DNA of 32,869 nucleotides from assembly GCA_016933215.1 (NCBI GenBank), contig JAFGBH010000046.1, positions 1 to 32,869 of the forward strand. Direction: 5' to 3'. This DNA comes from Deltaproteobacteria bacterium (GTDB lineage Bacteria; Desulfobacterota; Syntrophia; Syntrophales; UBA2210). Position numbers and translations under genes: made by a program. Under the pieces are notes generated by a model. It worked only from the letters and a program-made list of their open reading frames with translations, was not told where the DNA came from and searched no databases. Below are positions 1-10,565 of the stretch, piece by piece. Numbering within the stretch: the first letter of the stretch is position 1; each line of letters opens with the position of its first letter.

Positions 1-889
1 CCTCTTCAGGGACAAAGAACTTCTCTTTTGCGGGCCAGCCGAGGTTTTCCTTGGCGGCGATAATCTCTTCCGAACCCAGGGGGGAACCGTGACATTTGTA
101 CGTGCCCTCCTTGTTCGGCGAACCGTACCCTATGATTGTCCGCACACAGATAATCGATGGCCGGGTGAGATCCCTTTTTGCCTCCGATAAGGCGTCATCA
201 ATTGCCTTGGTATCGTTGCCGTCAGCTATATGCTGCACATGCCATCCATAGGCCTCAAAGCGTTTTCCCACATCTTCCGCAAAGCAGAGCGATGTGGAGC
301 CTGCAAGAGAAATCCTGTTATCGTCGTAGAGGACTATCAATTTCCCCAGGCCCAAGTGACCTGCCAGTGAACAGGCCTCGGCAGAGACCCCTTCCATAAG
401 ATCTCCGTCGCTCGCGATAACGTAGGTATTATGATCAATAATTGTCTGGTCGCTCCTGTTATACCGTGCGGAGAGATATGCCTCGGCGATTGCCATACCG
501 ACCGCGTTAGATATTCCCTGACCAAGGGGTCCCGTCGTGACCTCAACACCGGGAGTATCGCCATACTCGGGATGCCCCGGGGCCTTGCTTCCCCATTGGC
601 GAAACTTCTTTATCTCATCAAGGGAAAGATCATATCCCGTAAGATGGAGAAGGGCATAGAGGAGCATGGAACCATGCCCCGCCGAGAGGACAAAGCGGTC
701 CCTGTCAACCCATCGGGGATTGGCGGGATTGTGTTTCAGGTGTCTCATCCAGAGCACATATGCCATTGCAGCGCTACCCATGGGGAGCCCCGGGTGGCCT
801 GATCCCACGTTTTGTATGGCATCAACGGCAAGAAAGCGAATCGTATTTATTGCGAGTTCAGCCAATCGTATTTCATCTTTTTTCATCAT
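1..889 (-). CDS. tkt: Transketolase, N-terminal part (gene continues beyond the left edge)
   Basis: Reverse-strand translation from ATG near 889: [55 protein letters not shown]..., later [19 protein letters not shown] and GDGDLMEG-like/DDN motifs typical of transketolase. Absent from the ORF track because it runs off the window. Confidence 0.93.
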   Translation of the reverse strand, partial: MMKKDEIRLAELAINTIRFLAVDAIQNVGSGHPGLPMGSAAMAYVLWMRHLKHNPANPRWVDRDRFVLSAGHGSMLLYALLHLTGYDLSLDEIKKFRQWGSKAPGHPEYGDTPGVEVTTGPLGQGISNAVGMAIAEAYLSARYNRSDQTIIDHNTYVIASDGDLMEGVSAEACSLAGHLGLGKLIVLYDDNRISLAGSTSLCFAEDVGKRFEAYGWHVQHIADGNDTKAIDDALSEAKRDLTRPSIICVRTIIGYGSPNKEGTYKCHGSPLGSEEIIAAKENLGWPAKEKFFVPEE

Positions 890-907
890 CAATCCCCTAG
901 AATTATT

Positions 908-3900
908 TTAAATAATAGCATTATAGACGTTTCCTTTTTTCTGCAGCTTTTCTTCATACATAAGGTTATCGGCCCTTCTCTGAACATTGGCAAGGAGGTC
1001 TCCCTTTTCCCCCTCTGCACTACCGAGAGACAGGCTGAGCGGAAAGTCGGGATAATCTGCATTATGCTCAGTGATGGATTCTCTCACTCGTCCAATAATC
1101 CTTTCCACCACCCTGATATCTGCGCCCGGTAGAATCACAGCAAATTCATCGCCTCCGATTCTTGCTACAATATCGTCGGCACGAAATGCCTCACGCAATA
1201 CCTGGGCGGCACGCTTCAGCAGGTCATCTCCCGCTTTGTGACCTCTGGTGTCATTGACCATCTTCAGCCCGTCCACATCCGCCATGACGATACTGACCGG
1301 GAACACCCTGCCGCGTTCGAATCGTGCCATTTCAACTTCAAAGAAGGCCCTGTTATAGAGATCGGTCAGGGAGTCATGGGTAGACATGTACCGCAATTCA
1401 TCCTCCATCTCCTTGCGCTCCGTTATATCCATAAGAGATACCACGCTTCTATCCGTTCCCGGTATCACGGAGATGGCAAGGAAAATATCCCTCACATGAT
1501 TTCTTCCATCGGTTATACGAAATTCATAGCTCGACGGTGTCGATTCAGGATCCACTCTCCTCATGCGATGATACTCCATCATTCTTTCCAGATCACTCTC
1601 CACAACAAAGTCTATCCATTTTCGCTTACCAACAATCTTGTCAGCCGGATAGTGCACCATCTGTTCAAATTCATCGTTCACCATGGAAATGGTCATATCA
1701 TCCTCTATGATCATCATTGCGGTGCCGGTATTTTCAAAGATCGCCCTATACCGAACCTCCGATTGACTCAGTTCATCTTCGATTTTTTTACGTTCCGTAA
1801 TGTCCATTGAATTTCCCAGAACCGCACGGTCTCCGCCAAAAAGAATCGGCGTGACCGTCTCAATAATCCATCGTATCTCTCCGTCTTTTGTAACCATCCT
1901 GTATTCATAGGGTGATTTCCTCACCCCTTTGAGCATCTCCCGGGCATGCTCCTTCAATATTTCCCGGTCGTCGGGATGCACGATACTCATGCCTTCTGTT
2001 CCCACAAGCTCTTCCGGCGTACGTCCCGAGTAGGCGGCGGCATTGGAATTGATATACTGGAATAGTCCGTTTTGAATTACATACACCCCGGCGAAGGATT
2101 GTTCCGCTACTGTCTGATAGAGTTTTTCAGCACGCCTCTTCTCTGTTAAATCCCGGGCAATACCACAGAACCCGACAGGGTTCCCCGCTGCATCCCTTTT
2201 CAATGTAGTCGATAATTCACAGATTCTTACAGTCCCGTCTTTCCTTATAATGTCATAGTCCTTTACCATCGCGGGTTTCCCGGTCCGGTATATCTCACTA
2301 AAAACAGTATACATATCCTTTGCCGTCTCCGAAGAGGTATATTCAAGATTATTCATACCCATTAATTCATCTCTGGATAATGCCGCTATCGTGAGAAGAG
2401 AATCGTTGAAAAAGGTAAAGTTGCCGGCAAGGTCAACCTCAAAGTAGGCATCCTGAATATTGTCAAGAATGGTCCTGTACCGTTCCTCACTCTTTCTGAG
2501 CCGTTCCTCCGCCTCTTTGCGCTCCGTTACATCCCTGACAAGACCGCGGAATCCAATCGGCTTCCCTTCTTCACTAAGGATAAGAGAACTGGAGGCCGCG
2601 AGAAACCCCTTGGTCTTATCTTTTCGTATAAATTCCCAGTCAAACCCCTTGGCCGGCTCTCCCGTCTCATATACCTTCTTAAAGGTAGTGAAAACTCTCT
2701 TCGCATTTTCCTTATCCATCAGATCCTGGTTATTCATTGTCAGCATTTCATCATTTGTATATCCAAAGATTCTGCAGATCGGGTCATTCAAAAAGGTGAA
2801 ATTTCCCGCCAGGTCCACTTCGTAGTACCCCTCTTCAATACTCTCAAGTATGTTCCGGTATTTCTCCTCACTTTGCCGCAGTTCTTTTTCTTTTCGTTTG
2901 CGTTCCGTCACATCCCTGGCAACCGCCCTGAATCCGACAGGCTTCCCCTCTTTATCTCTTATGAGGGATGCCGACATTTCAGCACTCACGATGCTTCCGT
3001 CTTTTGTGATAATATCGTAGTCAACTATGCCCGAGGGCTTCCCCGTCTGGTATAGCTCGCCAAAGACCGTTAGTAGAGTCTCCATGCTTTCAGGCGTTAC
3101 ATACTCCTGGCTGTTCATATTCAGTAATTCATCGCGTGAATAGCCCGAAAAAGTGCAGAGGATATCATTGAAAAAGGTCAGCTTTCCGGCAAGATCAACC
3201 TCAAAGTATCCTTCCTGGATATTTTCGAGAACAGACCGGTATTTCTCCTCACTCTCCCTCAGAATACCTTCCCATTTCTTTCGTTCCGTTACATCCCTGG
3301 CAATACCGCGAAAACCTGTGGGGGTACCCTCCTTATCGCGCATAAGAGACGCTGAAAGCTCGAGGGTTTTCTTCATCCCGTCCTTCCCCACCACTTCGTA
3401 ATCCTTCAGTATCCCGGGTTTACCGGTCACATATATTTCATGAAAAACCCTGTACATCTCTTTTGCCGTTTCTGGAGTTGCATAATCCCTGTTATTCATT
3501 CCCATCAATTCATCGGGAGGTAATCTCGCAATTCTGGCCATGGAATTATTGAGAAAGGTCATATTCCCCTCGAGATCAACCTCGAAGTACCCATCTTCAA
3601 TATTCTCGAGAATTGCCCGATATTTTTCTTCGCTCTTCAGGAGTTTCTCATCGGCGTCCCTGCTCTCGGTAACATTGCGCCCCACGCCAAAGAAACCGAT
3701 TGCCACTCCTTCGGAATCACGCATCAGCGAAGCGGAAAGATCGAGAATTCTCCTGCTCCCGTCCTTGACCGTTATTTCATAATCCCTTATATGTGCGGTT
3801 TTCCCTGTACGATATATTTCCTTAAAAATCTCATACATACGGCGGGCCGTCTCGGGCGTGGTATACTCCCGGTTATTTAAACCGAGCATTTCTTCACGCG

Positions 3901-4168
3901 AACTACCCGCTATCTCGCACATCGAATCATTGACAAAGGTGAGGTCGCCTGCGAGGTCGAGCTCGAAATAACATTCTGACATGTTCTCAAGTACGCTTCG
4001 AAACCTGTCTTCGCCCCCAAACCTTTTTTCTGTCTCTTCTTTGCCCGACTTTTTTTCCTCTGACTTGGAGACCATCGCCCGAAGTTTTTCCAACTCATCG
4101 ACAAGTTGCTTATTCGTTTTCACTTCATCGTTCATCGTGTCTTTACTCCCCCCTGAGAAAGTCAACAA
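908..4168 (-). CDS. Multi-PAS (about 7) diguanylate cyclase; likely start ATG at 4135
   Basis: C-terminal GGDEF domain with intact ARIGGDEFAVILPGAD and an RxxD I-site (RADD) five residues upstream; repeated PAS/PAC units ending in DVTERK. TTG start at 4168 is less likely than ATG 4135, which has a GGGGGGAG Shine-Dalgarno. Confidence 0.93.
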   Translation of the reverse strand: MLTFSGGSKDTMNDEVKTNKQLVDELEKLRAMVSKSEEKKSGKEETEKRFGGEDRFRSVLENMSECYFELDLAGDLTFVNDSMCEIAGSSREEMLGLNNREYTTPETARRMYEIFKEIYRTGKTAHIRDYEITVKDGSRRILDLSASLMRDSEGVAIGFFGVGRNVTESRDADEKLLKSEEKYRAILENIEDGYFEVDLEGNMTFLNNSMARIARLPPDELMGMNNRDYATPETAKEMYRVFHEIYVTGKPGILKDYEVVGKDGMKKTLELSASLMRDKEGTPTGFRGIARDVTERKKWEGILRESEEKYRSVLENIQEGYFEVDLAGKLTFFNDILCTFSGYSRDELLNMNSQEYVTPESMETLLTVFGELYQTGKPSGIVDYDIITKDGSIVSAEMSASLIRDKEGKPVGFRAVARDVTERKRKEKELRQSEEKYRNILESIEEGYYEVDLAGNFTFLNDPICRIFGYTNDEMLTMNNQDLMDKENAKRVFTTFKKVYETGEPAKGFDWEFIRKDKTKGFLAASSSLILSEEGKPIGFRGLVRDVTERKEAEERLRKSEERYRTILDNIQDAYFEVDLAGNFTFFNDSLLTIAALSRDELMGMNNLEYTSSETAKDMYTVFSEIYRTGKPAMVKDYDIIRKDGTVRICELSTTLKRDAAGNPVGFCGIARDLTEKRRAEKLYQTVAEQSFAGVYVIQNGLFQYINSNAAAYSGRTPEELVGTEGMSIVHPDDREILKEHAREMLKGVRKSPYEYRMVTKDGEIRWIIETVTPILFGGDRAVLGNSMDITERKKIEDELSQSEVRYRAIFENTGTAMMIIEDDMTISMVNDEFEQMVHYPADKIVGKRKWIDFVVESDLERMMEYHRMRRVDPESTPSSYEFRITDGRNHVRDIFLAISVIPGTDRSVVSLMDITERKEMEDELRYMSTHDSLTDLYNRAFFEVEMARFERGRVFPVSIVMADVDGLKMVNDTRGHKAGDDLLKRAAQVLREAFRADDIVARIGGDEFAVILPGADIRVVERIIGRVRESITEHNADYPDFPLSLSLGSAEGEKGDLLANVQRRADNLMYEEKLQKKGNVYNAII

Positions 4169-4288
4169 CTATTCGATTATATTTACTTGAAATTTAGGAA
4201 TATATGACACCTTCGGCTACTCGATGCTACAAACTACTTACTTTAAAAATAATTGGCAAGAAAAAAAACGGGATTGCGGCGCGACACT

Positions 4289-5209
4289 CTATGGAATGCC
4301 ACGCAAGAATTCACCAATACTAAATTCTTCTCTGCGGACACAATTCTTCCCCTCTTCAATGGCTTCTTCGGCACGATAGAATTCGAGAAGACCGAGATGC
4401 TCGAGATGCGGTATAAGCACTAGATCGGGCGGATCACCAGCCATGCGGCTGCGGGTTATGCGATCCTGCATGATGTTAATGGAACCCGCTATCACATCGA
4501 AGAGGCCGGGCCGATTGCTCTCACCTCTCCAGACCTGCGACAGAACCAGATCCATACCACCCTTGAGTCCTTTCTTTATGCGATTTGCAAGATAGCCGAC
4601 ACGGGGTCCCTCACTTCTCTGATCTTTTCTCTGGTTCTCCTCAAAATGCCGGCCCACAAGACCGCTGTTTAAATTGACAGCTATCACAACATCGGCCCCC
4701 ATAGCCCTGCAAACCGAAACGGGAACGGGATTTACGATTCCCCCGTCAACCAGCCATTTGCCGTTTATCTGAACCGGAGCCAGTACCCCCGGCAGGGAGA
4801 TCGATGCCCGAACGGCATCAACGAGAGGACCTGATCTGAACCAGACTTCACGACCTGTTACCAGTTCCGTCGCTACAGACGCAAAGGGAACGGGAAGAGT
4901 TTCAATGTGAACATTACCGATCTGCTCGCCAAAGAAATTGATGAAACGCTCACCGGCTATCACGCCACCGCTCAAGAGACTGACATCAAGAAACCCGATC
5001 ACGGCCTTTCTGGTGAGTGATCGCACCCATTCCTCAAGAGTATCAAGATACCCTGCCGCATAGGCGCCCCCGACCACAGCACCGGCAGAACAGCCACAGA
5101 CTATATCGGGCCGTATCCCCATATCATGAAGTGCTTTAATGATTCCGATGTGAGCGAGACCTCGGGCAGCGCCACTCCCCAGTGCAAGTCCGATTCTTAT
5201 ATCTTTCAT
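4289..5209 (-). CDS. Patatin-like phospholipase (RssA/YchK-like)
   Basis: LALGSGAARGLAHIGIIKAL oxyanion-hole motif, GCSAGAVVGG (GxSxG) and DGG motif (LVDGGIVNPVPV). Confidence 0.92.
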   Translation of the reverse strand: MKDIRIGLALGSGAARGLAHIGIIKALHDMGIRPDIVCGCSAGAVVGGAYAAGYLDTLEEWVRSLTRKAVIGFLDVSLLSGGVIAGERFINFFGEQIGNVHIETLPVPFASVATELVTGREVWFRSGPLVDAVRASISLPGVLAPVQINGKWLVDGGIVNPVPVSVCRAMGADVVIAVNLNSGLVGRHFEENQRKDQRSEGPRVGYLANRIKKGLKGGMDLVLSQVWRGESNRPGLFDVIAGSINIMQDRITRSRMAGDPPDLVLIPHLEHLGLLEFYRAEEAIEEGKNCVRREEFSIGEFLRGIP

Positions 5210-5303
5210 AGTCCATCACTCTCTCTCAGGTATTTTATATGCAACTCCCGAATTGAAGAGGAAGTGCATACAACGAGAAACTTCATCAACAGCCGGAAAC
5301 CAC

Positions 5304-6107
5304 CTACAACGTGGTACGGGGAGCTTCAAATTCGGCAACCATGACCGTATGATCCGACGGCTTTTCCGCACGTCTCGGCTCCACGTCGATGAAGGCCCCG
5401 AGTGATCGATCGGCAAGTGGTCTGGTGACAAGTATGTGGTCAACACGCCAGCCCAAACCCCGTTCCAGTGCCTTCGGAACCCGGTAGTCAAAGAAGGCAT
5501 AGAGCCCCGGTTCATCGGGATGATGTTTCCTGAAGACATCGACAAGTCCCCAGGATTTCAACTGATCGAAGGCCTCCCAAACCTCGGGAGTAAAATCGAC
5601 ATGACCGAGAAGCCTTTTCGGATCGTGGACATCGATCGGTTCTCTCGCCACATTCATGTCACCACAGCAGATGAGAGGTTCGTCAGGTGAAAAATGTCCG
5701 GCAATGTATCCCCGAATCCTCTCAAACCATTGCAGTTTATAGTGAAACTGCGGATCATCCATTCCACGCCCCTGAGGAACATAGCAATTCACCACTGAAA
5801 GGTTGGAGAACCTGCACATGATTAGGCGATCGGAATCGGGAGGATCATCGTCCAGTCCCCAGGACACCTTCATCGGTTCTTCAAGGGATGCAACCGCTAC
5901 GCCGTTATACCGCTTGCCCCCTTTGAAACTCACGTGGTACCCGGCCTTTTCTAATTCCTCTCTCGGAAACTTATCGTCTTCCACCTTGGTTTCCTGCATG
6001 CAGAAAACGTCCGGACGATTTTCGCGAAGCCAGGGGATAACGATGTGCAGCCGGGAACGGATGGAGTTGACATTATAGGTTGCAATCTTGAAGGTCTTCA
6101 TCGGCAC
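5304..6107 (-). CDS. xthA: Exodeoxyribonuclease III
   Basis: [72 protein letters not shown] motifs. Confidence 0.95.
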   Translation of the reverse strand: MPMKTFKIATYNVNSIRSRLHIVIPWLRENRPDVFCMQETKVEDDKFPREELEKAGYHVSFKGGKRYNGVAVASLEEPMKVSWGLDDDPPDSDRLIMCRFSNLSVVNCYVPQGRGMDDPQFHYKLQWFERIRGYIAGHFSPDEPLICCGDMNVAREPIDVHDPKRLLGHVDFTPEVWEAFDQLKSWGLVDVFRKHHPDEPGLYAFFDYRVPKALERGLGWRVDHILVTRPLADRSLGAFIDVEPRRAEKPSDHTVMVAEFEAPRTTL

Positions 6108-6191
6108 GCATTCTCTCCGGGTAAAGAAATAACATACTACCGGTCCATTTCACCACGTTATTTTCATCACGATGAGATGACCTCAGGATCC

Positions 6192-6752
6192 TCAGGAAAA
6201 AAAGGGCTGTTTAAATCTATCACGGTGGACAAAATTCTCGAGATTTTTTCTTATAGCAGCCCTGCTCCCTCCTGCTGCCGGCCTTCCCACAGGGATAGAA
6301 ACAACAGCCTCGTAACCCTCCGGAAGTTCAATCATATCCTTGCATGCATCGTGGTCCATTAATCCCACGATGACAGTACCCAATCCAAGTTCATGCGCCC
6401 TGAGACTGAGGTTCTGAACGGCCATCCCGAGATCGAACATAAACCAGTTGGAAAATTTTGTAGATTCTTTCCCTCCCTTTATCCCCGAAACACCCGTCTT
6501 TGCGCAGCCGATAATCAGGGCAGACGCCGATAATGAACATTGGATGGCAGGATTCACTTTCCCATATGTCCCCGTTATCTTACGAATCAGGTCGCTCGCT
6601 CTCACAACGACAAATTCCCAGACCTGCGTATTTCCCCATGAAGGTGCCCATCGCGCCGCTTCTACAAGTTCTTTTATCTCATCATCCGAGACATAATAGT
6701 CGGTAAACCTTCGGACACTTCGTCGCTCAACTATTGCTTTGGTAAGTTCCAC
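6192..6752 (-). CDS. Nitroreductase family protein
   Basis: ERRSVRRFTDYYVSDDEIKELVEAARWAPSWGNTQVWEFVVV and GMAVQNLSLRAHELGLGTVIVG, typical of FMN nitroreductases. Confidence 0.9.
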   Translation of the reverse strand: MELTKAIVERRSVRRFTDYYVSDDEIKELVEAARWAPSWGNTQVWEFVVVRASDLIRKITGTYGKVNPAIQCSLSASALIIGCAKTGVSGIKGGKESTKFSNWFMFDLGMAVQNLSLRAHELGLGTVIVGLMDHDACKDMIELPEGYEAVVSIPVGRPAAGGSRAAIRKNLENFVHRDRFKQPFFS

Positions 6753-6870
6753 GGATGCCTCCTCGCTGTCTGTCCTGGCGAGCGGAACACTCGCTGAAAT
6801 GATACCCTTACCGATACCTGCTATATTGAATGAGAAATCATCCCCGATAAGGCGAAGCTTTCGTGTGCCT

Positions 6871-7434
6871 TCATTCCCCGTACTTCGGCAAAAACTCCTC
6901 TTTTACCTTTGACAACTCCGGATTCCGGCTGTCTTTCCCGGAAAGCACGACATCTTCACAAGGCCAGTCAATGCCTACCTCGGGATCAGACCAGAGTATG
7001 CCGTATTCATCACCGGGGGCATAAAAATCGGTGCATTTATAGACGACATCCGCCGTTTCGCTGAGTACACAGAATCCGTGGGCAAAGCCCTTCGGGACAA
7101 ATATCTGACGCCCGTTTTCGGCTGACAGATAATCGCCCACCCAGCGGCCGAATGTGGGTGAACCGAGGCGTATATCAACGGCCACATCAAATATCTCACC
7201 GGTTGCAACGTATATCAGTTTGTCCTGCCCATGAAGGAGTTGATAGTGGAGTCCCCTAAGAATCCCCCGCCCTGAGTGAGAACGGTTGTCCTGCACAAAG
7301 ACTTTGTCAATTCCCGCCTTCGAATATCGATTCTGATGATAGGTCTCCATGAAAAACCCCCGCTCATCCCTGAAGATATCCGGTTCAACCAGAAAAACTC
7401 CCGAAAGTTCAGTTTCAGTACATTTCATCGGCAT
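6871..7434 (-). CDS. rmlC: dTDP-4-dehydrorhamnose 3,5-epimerase (ORF 6871..7506, likely start at 7428 or 7434)
   Basis: [62 protein letters not shown] motifs; N-terminal ORF extension overlaps rmlA and is unlikely to be coding. Confidence 0.93.
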   Translation of the reverse strand: MPMKCTETELSGVFLVEPDIFRDERGFFMETYHQNRYSKAGIDKVFVQDNRSHSGRGILRGLHYQLLHGQDKLIYVATGEIFDVAVDIRLGSPTFGRWVGDYLSAENGRQIFVPKGFAHGFCVLSETADVVYKCTDFYAPGDEYGILWSDPEVGIDWPCEDVVLSGKDSRNPELSKVKEEFLPKYGE

Positions 7435-8311
7435 TATTATTCGCCTCTTCTCCGAGGATGTCCATGAGATATTTGCCATACTCATTGTTAAGCATCGGCC
7501 TGGCAAGGTCTTTCACGCCTTCCCTGTCGATGTAGCCCAGGACAAAGGCGATTTCTTCAATGCAGGCAATCTTCAATCCCTGTCTCGTCTGAATAGCACG
7601 GACATAATTCGCGGCCTGCTGCATCGATTCGTGGGTCCCCGTGTCGAGCCAGGCAAGCCCCCTTCCCAGGAGTTCCACCCTGAGTTTTCCTCGTCTCAGA
7701 TACTCCATGTTAAGATCGGTTATTTCGAGCTCGCCGCGGGCAGATCGTTTCAACCCTTCGGCAATCTCTACAACATCGTTGTCATAGAAATAGAGACCGG
7801 GAACGGCATATTTCGATTTCGGTTTTTCAGGCTTTTCTTCTATTGCCGTCACGGTATTATTGTCGTCAAAATCAACCACACCATAGTGCTCGGGATCACT
7901 GACGGGATACCCGAAGATTACCGCGCCATCCTCAAGACCGGCACACCTGACAAGCACCTCGCGCAGTCCCCGACCATAAAATATATTATCTCCCAGAACC
8001 AGCGCCACCGTATCTGAACCGATGAATTCCTTTCCTATTATAAAGGACTGCGCAATACCCTCGGGATTGGCCTGCTCGGCATAGGAAAAAGAAAGGCCTA
8101 AATGAGAACCGTCGCCGAAGAGCTTCCTGAATTGCGGGAGATCATGGGGTGTCGAAATGATCAGAATATCCCGGATACCGGCGAGCATCAGAACCGACAG
8201 GGGATAATAGACCATCGGTTTATCATAGACGGGTATCAGCTGTTTGCTCACCGCCCTCGTTATGGGAAAAAGACGCGTACCGGACCCTCCAGCCAGAATA
8301 ATACCTTGCAC
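7415..8311 (-). CDS. rmlA: Glucose-1-phosphate thymidylyltransferase
   Basis: [39 protein letters not shown], nucleotidyltransferase signature. Confidence 0.96.
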   Translation of the reverse strand: MQGIILAGGSGTRLFPITRAVSKQLIPVYDKPMVYYPLSVLMLAGIRDILIISTPHDLPQFRKLFGDGSHLGLSFSYAEQANPEGIAQSFIIGKEFIGSDTVALVLGDNIFYGRGLREVLVRCAGLEDGAVIFGYPVSDPEHYGVVDFDDNNTVTAIEEKPEKPKSKYAVPGLYFYDNDVVEIAEGLKRSARGELEITDLNMEYLRRGKLRVELLGRGLAWLDTGTHESMQQAANYVRAIQTRQGLKIACIEEIAFVLGYIDREGVKDLARPMLNNEYGKYLMDILGEEANNNADEMY

Positions 8312-8400
8312 AATTATTCATCCTTTCGTTAGATTATTATTGAGCTGTCACCGTTCCAACCGTAAAAAAAAGCGAATCGCGCCGCCGCAAATCCTGTACC

Positions 8401-9285
8401 TTACTTATCAATTTTTAACTCATCCATCAGACGCCCCTTGAATCGGCTGATATAGAGATCCATATCGCTTTTCCAGTACGGCATACTATTTATGTTATCT
8501 TCCTGTAATCGAGCATTCTTCAAGATGGAATTTTTCGGCCTCGCGGCGGGGGTGGGATACTCCTCGGTCGTACATGGCACTATGCTGTGCTCTACCCCCA
8601 TCTTTTCAAGGAAATATCTTGCCGCCTCGTACCAGGTGCAATACCCCTCAGAAGTCGTATGATAGATTCCCAGCCCCTTAACTTCAATCAGTTTTTTGAT
8701 CTGCCGGGCCAGAGAATATGACCATGTGGGAGAGCCAAACTGGTCATTGACCACTTTGATTTCTTTTGTGGGATTCCGACGGGCCAGGCGCAGCATCGTC
8801 TTGAAAAAATTGCCTCCATGAATGCCGTACATCCATGCCGGCCGCACAATTATATACCGATCGGCCGTTTCACTGACGGCACGTTCACCCTCCAGTTTTG
8901 TCACCCCATAATATGAAGTTGGATTCGGCGCATCAACTTCGACATAGGCATCGGGAACTTCTTTCCCTCCATCGAAGACATAATCGGTCGAGACGTGTAT
9001 GAAAAGACTGGCGAACTTGTTTGCCGATCTCGCCAGATTTCGTGGACCCTGCACATTCACCTGCCATGCCGTTTCCCTTTCGGTTTCGGCGGCATCCACA
9101 TTCGTATAGGCGGCACAGTTTACTATAACATCGGGTGCTACATTTCCTACTATCTCTATTACATCGGCGTAATCCGTAATATTGATTTCATCGATGTCAA
9201 CACCGACAACATTATTGTCTTTTGAAAAGAGAGACATGCAATCACTTCCCAGTTGACCTTTGGAGCCTGTTATGAGGACCTTCAT
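8401..9285 (-). CDS. rmlD: dTDP-4-dehydrorhamnose reductase
   Basis: MKVLITGSKGQLGSD, NCAAYTNVDAAE, VSTDYVFDG, YYGVTKLEGE, RPAWMYG motifs. Confidence 0.95.
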   Translation of the reverse strand: MKVLITGSKGQLGSDCMSLFSKDNNVVGVDIDEINITDYADVIEIVGNVAPDVIVNCAAYTNVDAAETERETAWQVNVQGPRNLARSANKFASLFIHVSTDYVFDGGKEVPDAYVEVDAPNPTSYYGVTKLEGERAVSETADRYIIVRPAWMYGIHGGNFFKTMLRLARRNPTKEIKVVNDQFGSPTWSYSLARQIKKLIEVKGLGIYHTTSEGYCTWYEAARYFLEKMGVEHSIVPCTTEEYPTPAARPKNSILKNARLQEDNINSMPYWKSDMDLYISRFKGRLMDELKIDK

Positions 9286-9425
9286 TCGTCTCTTCCGCCC
9301 GCCTGCTTTGGATTGCCCGGGAAAAAAGGGTGCTGCGAATTCGGGAATAACCTACCTGAATTTGTACAGGTTTTCAAGATGTTTCAATAATAAATGGCCA
9401 TCAGGAACTGCATGAGGGTGCTGAA

Positions 9426-9758
9426 GGTGAAGATCCCAGCCCTGTGGGCGGGGCTTCCCGGTAAGGAAATCGAAGATTGAAGCTCCCCGCAACACGTTGC
9501 GAGGAATCTCCGACTGTTTAGTAAGTTAGGATTTATTTTCTGTGTTTTCTAGCAGAAAATAAATTCGTTAACTCACTTATCCCGATTGTCGGGATTAAGG
9601 AAACTGCTTATTGTATATTCGCTCGCTAACCCCGCCGCAGAAAGCGGGGAATGCGCTCGCTGTTCAATTCATGAGCCGAAGGCTAATAATATATTCCTTT
9701 TTAATTGCGCCCCTTGACCCCGCTACAATGCGGGGCTTGCGGGTGCGTCGCCGGTCAT
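9426..9758. repeat. Cluster of GC-rich palindromic dispersed repeats (types a, c, b) plus AT-rich and small hairpins
   Basis: GGGCGGGGCTTCCCGGTAAGGAA (9446-9468), CCCCGCCGCAGAAAGCGGGGAATGCGCTCGCTGTTCAATTCAT (9630-9672), TGCGCCCCTTGACCCCGCTACAATGCGGGGCTTGCGGGTGCGTCGCCGGTCAT (9706-9758). Near-copies at 18497-18539, 28693-28743 and 32782-32869. Confidence 0.8.
9531..9564. repeat. Perfect 12-bp inverted repeat ATTTATTTTCTG/CAGAAAATAAAT (stem extends imperfectly outward), followed by small hairpin ATCCCGA-TTG-TCGGGAT (9579-9595)
   Basis: Read directly: arms 9531-9542 and 9553-9564, 10-nt loop. Confidence 0.85.
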
Positions 9759-10066
9759 ACATTTGAAAATAGGTATTGAAGAACTCCCGGAAAATGTTGA
9801 CGCCTCGCTGACGTAAACTTCCTCCGTAGCGATGATTTTTGGATATTGACAATAGCACATATTGCGCTTAAAGTGTAGCTATATATATTACGATATCATC
9901 AATAATATCATATTTTTAGTCCATAAGTATGTGACGAGTAATAACACTGGAGCCGCTGAAAATGGTGGTATCCGCTGTTACTTCTTACCTTCTGAAAATG
10001 GGGAAGATTAACCCATACAGCCGGGAGGTCTGAACCACAGAAAAATAAAGCAGAGGGAGGTGTATT

Positions 10067-10540
10067 ATGTCCGAAAAAATATTGATTCCATTGGATGGTT
10101 CTATATTTGGCGAGGCGGCCCTGCGCTACATTGAGAAACGCCTGTCTAGACTGGAAGAGGAAAAAAAGACAGAAGTTGTTCTCCTCCAAGTAATTACAAC
10201 ATTGGCTCATATTGTTCCTTCCGGAGAGGCAGCTGTCAAGGTTCCCTATACTGAGAGTGAGCTGGAGCAAATAAAGAAGCAGTCAATAGACTACCTTAAT
10301 GAGGCCGGTGAAGACCTCAAAAGTAAAGGGGTTGTGGTGAAATGTGAGGTGAAATTCGGTACATCCTCGGCTAACGAGATTATTAAGGCTGAAGAAGAAT
10401 TCGGAGCTGACCTGGTGGCCATGTCAACACATGGACGGCATGGTCTTTCCCGATGGGCTTTCGGTAGTGTCACTGATAAAGTACTGCGGGAAGGCAAGGT
10501 ACCTGTATTACTGGTTAGAATACCTAAGAAGGCTGAATAA
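10067..10540 (+). CDS. Universal stress protein (UspA family)
   Basis: MSEKILIPLDGSIFGEAALRYIEKRL..., C-terminal GADLVAMSTHGRHGLSRWAFGSVTDKVLREGKVPVLLVR (ATP-binding GxxG/GS motif); GGGAGG RBS upstream. Confidence 0.93.
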   Translation: MSEKILIPLDGSIFGEAALRYIEKRLSRLEEEKKTEVVLLQVITTLAHIVPSGEAAVKVPYTESELEQIKKQSIDYLNEAGEDLKSKGVVVKCEVKFGTSSANEIIKAEEEFGADLVAMSTHGRHGLSRWAFGSVTDKVLREGKVPVLLVRIPKKAE

Positions 10541-10565
10541 GGTTTGCAGAATACCGTTGTTCTCA

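Noticed and set aside
1238-1810. 190-aa plus-strand ORF
   Set aside because: Antisense to the clear multi-PAS/GGDEF gene; shadow ORF composition.
7349-8017. 222-aa plus-strand ORF
   Set aside because: Antisense to rmlA/rmlC, which have strong family motifs.
9521-9578. Possible integron attC site (GTTAGG...TTAAC flanking a long stem)
   Set aside because: The core and inverse-core consensus sequences do not match well, the stem lacks typical extrahelical bases, and no integron integrase or cassette array is visible.
9426-9758. CRISPR array
   Set aside because: Repeats differ in type, are not regularly spaced, have no uniform spacers, and no cas genes are present.
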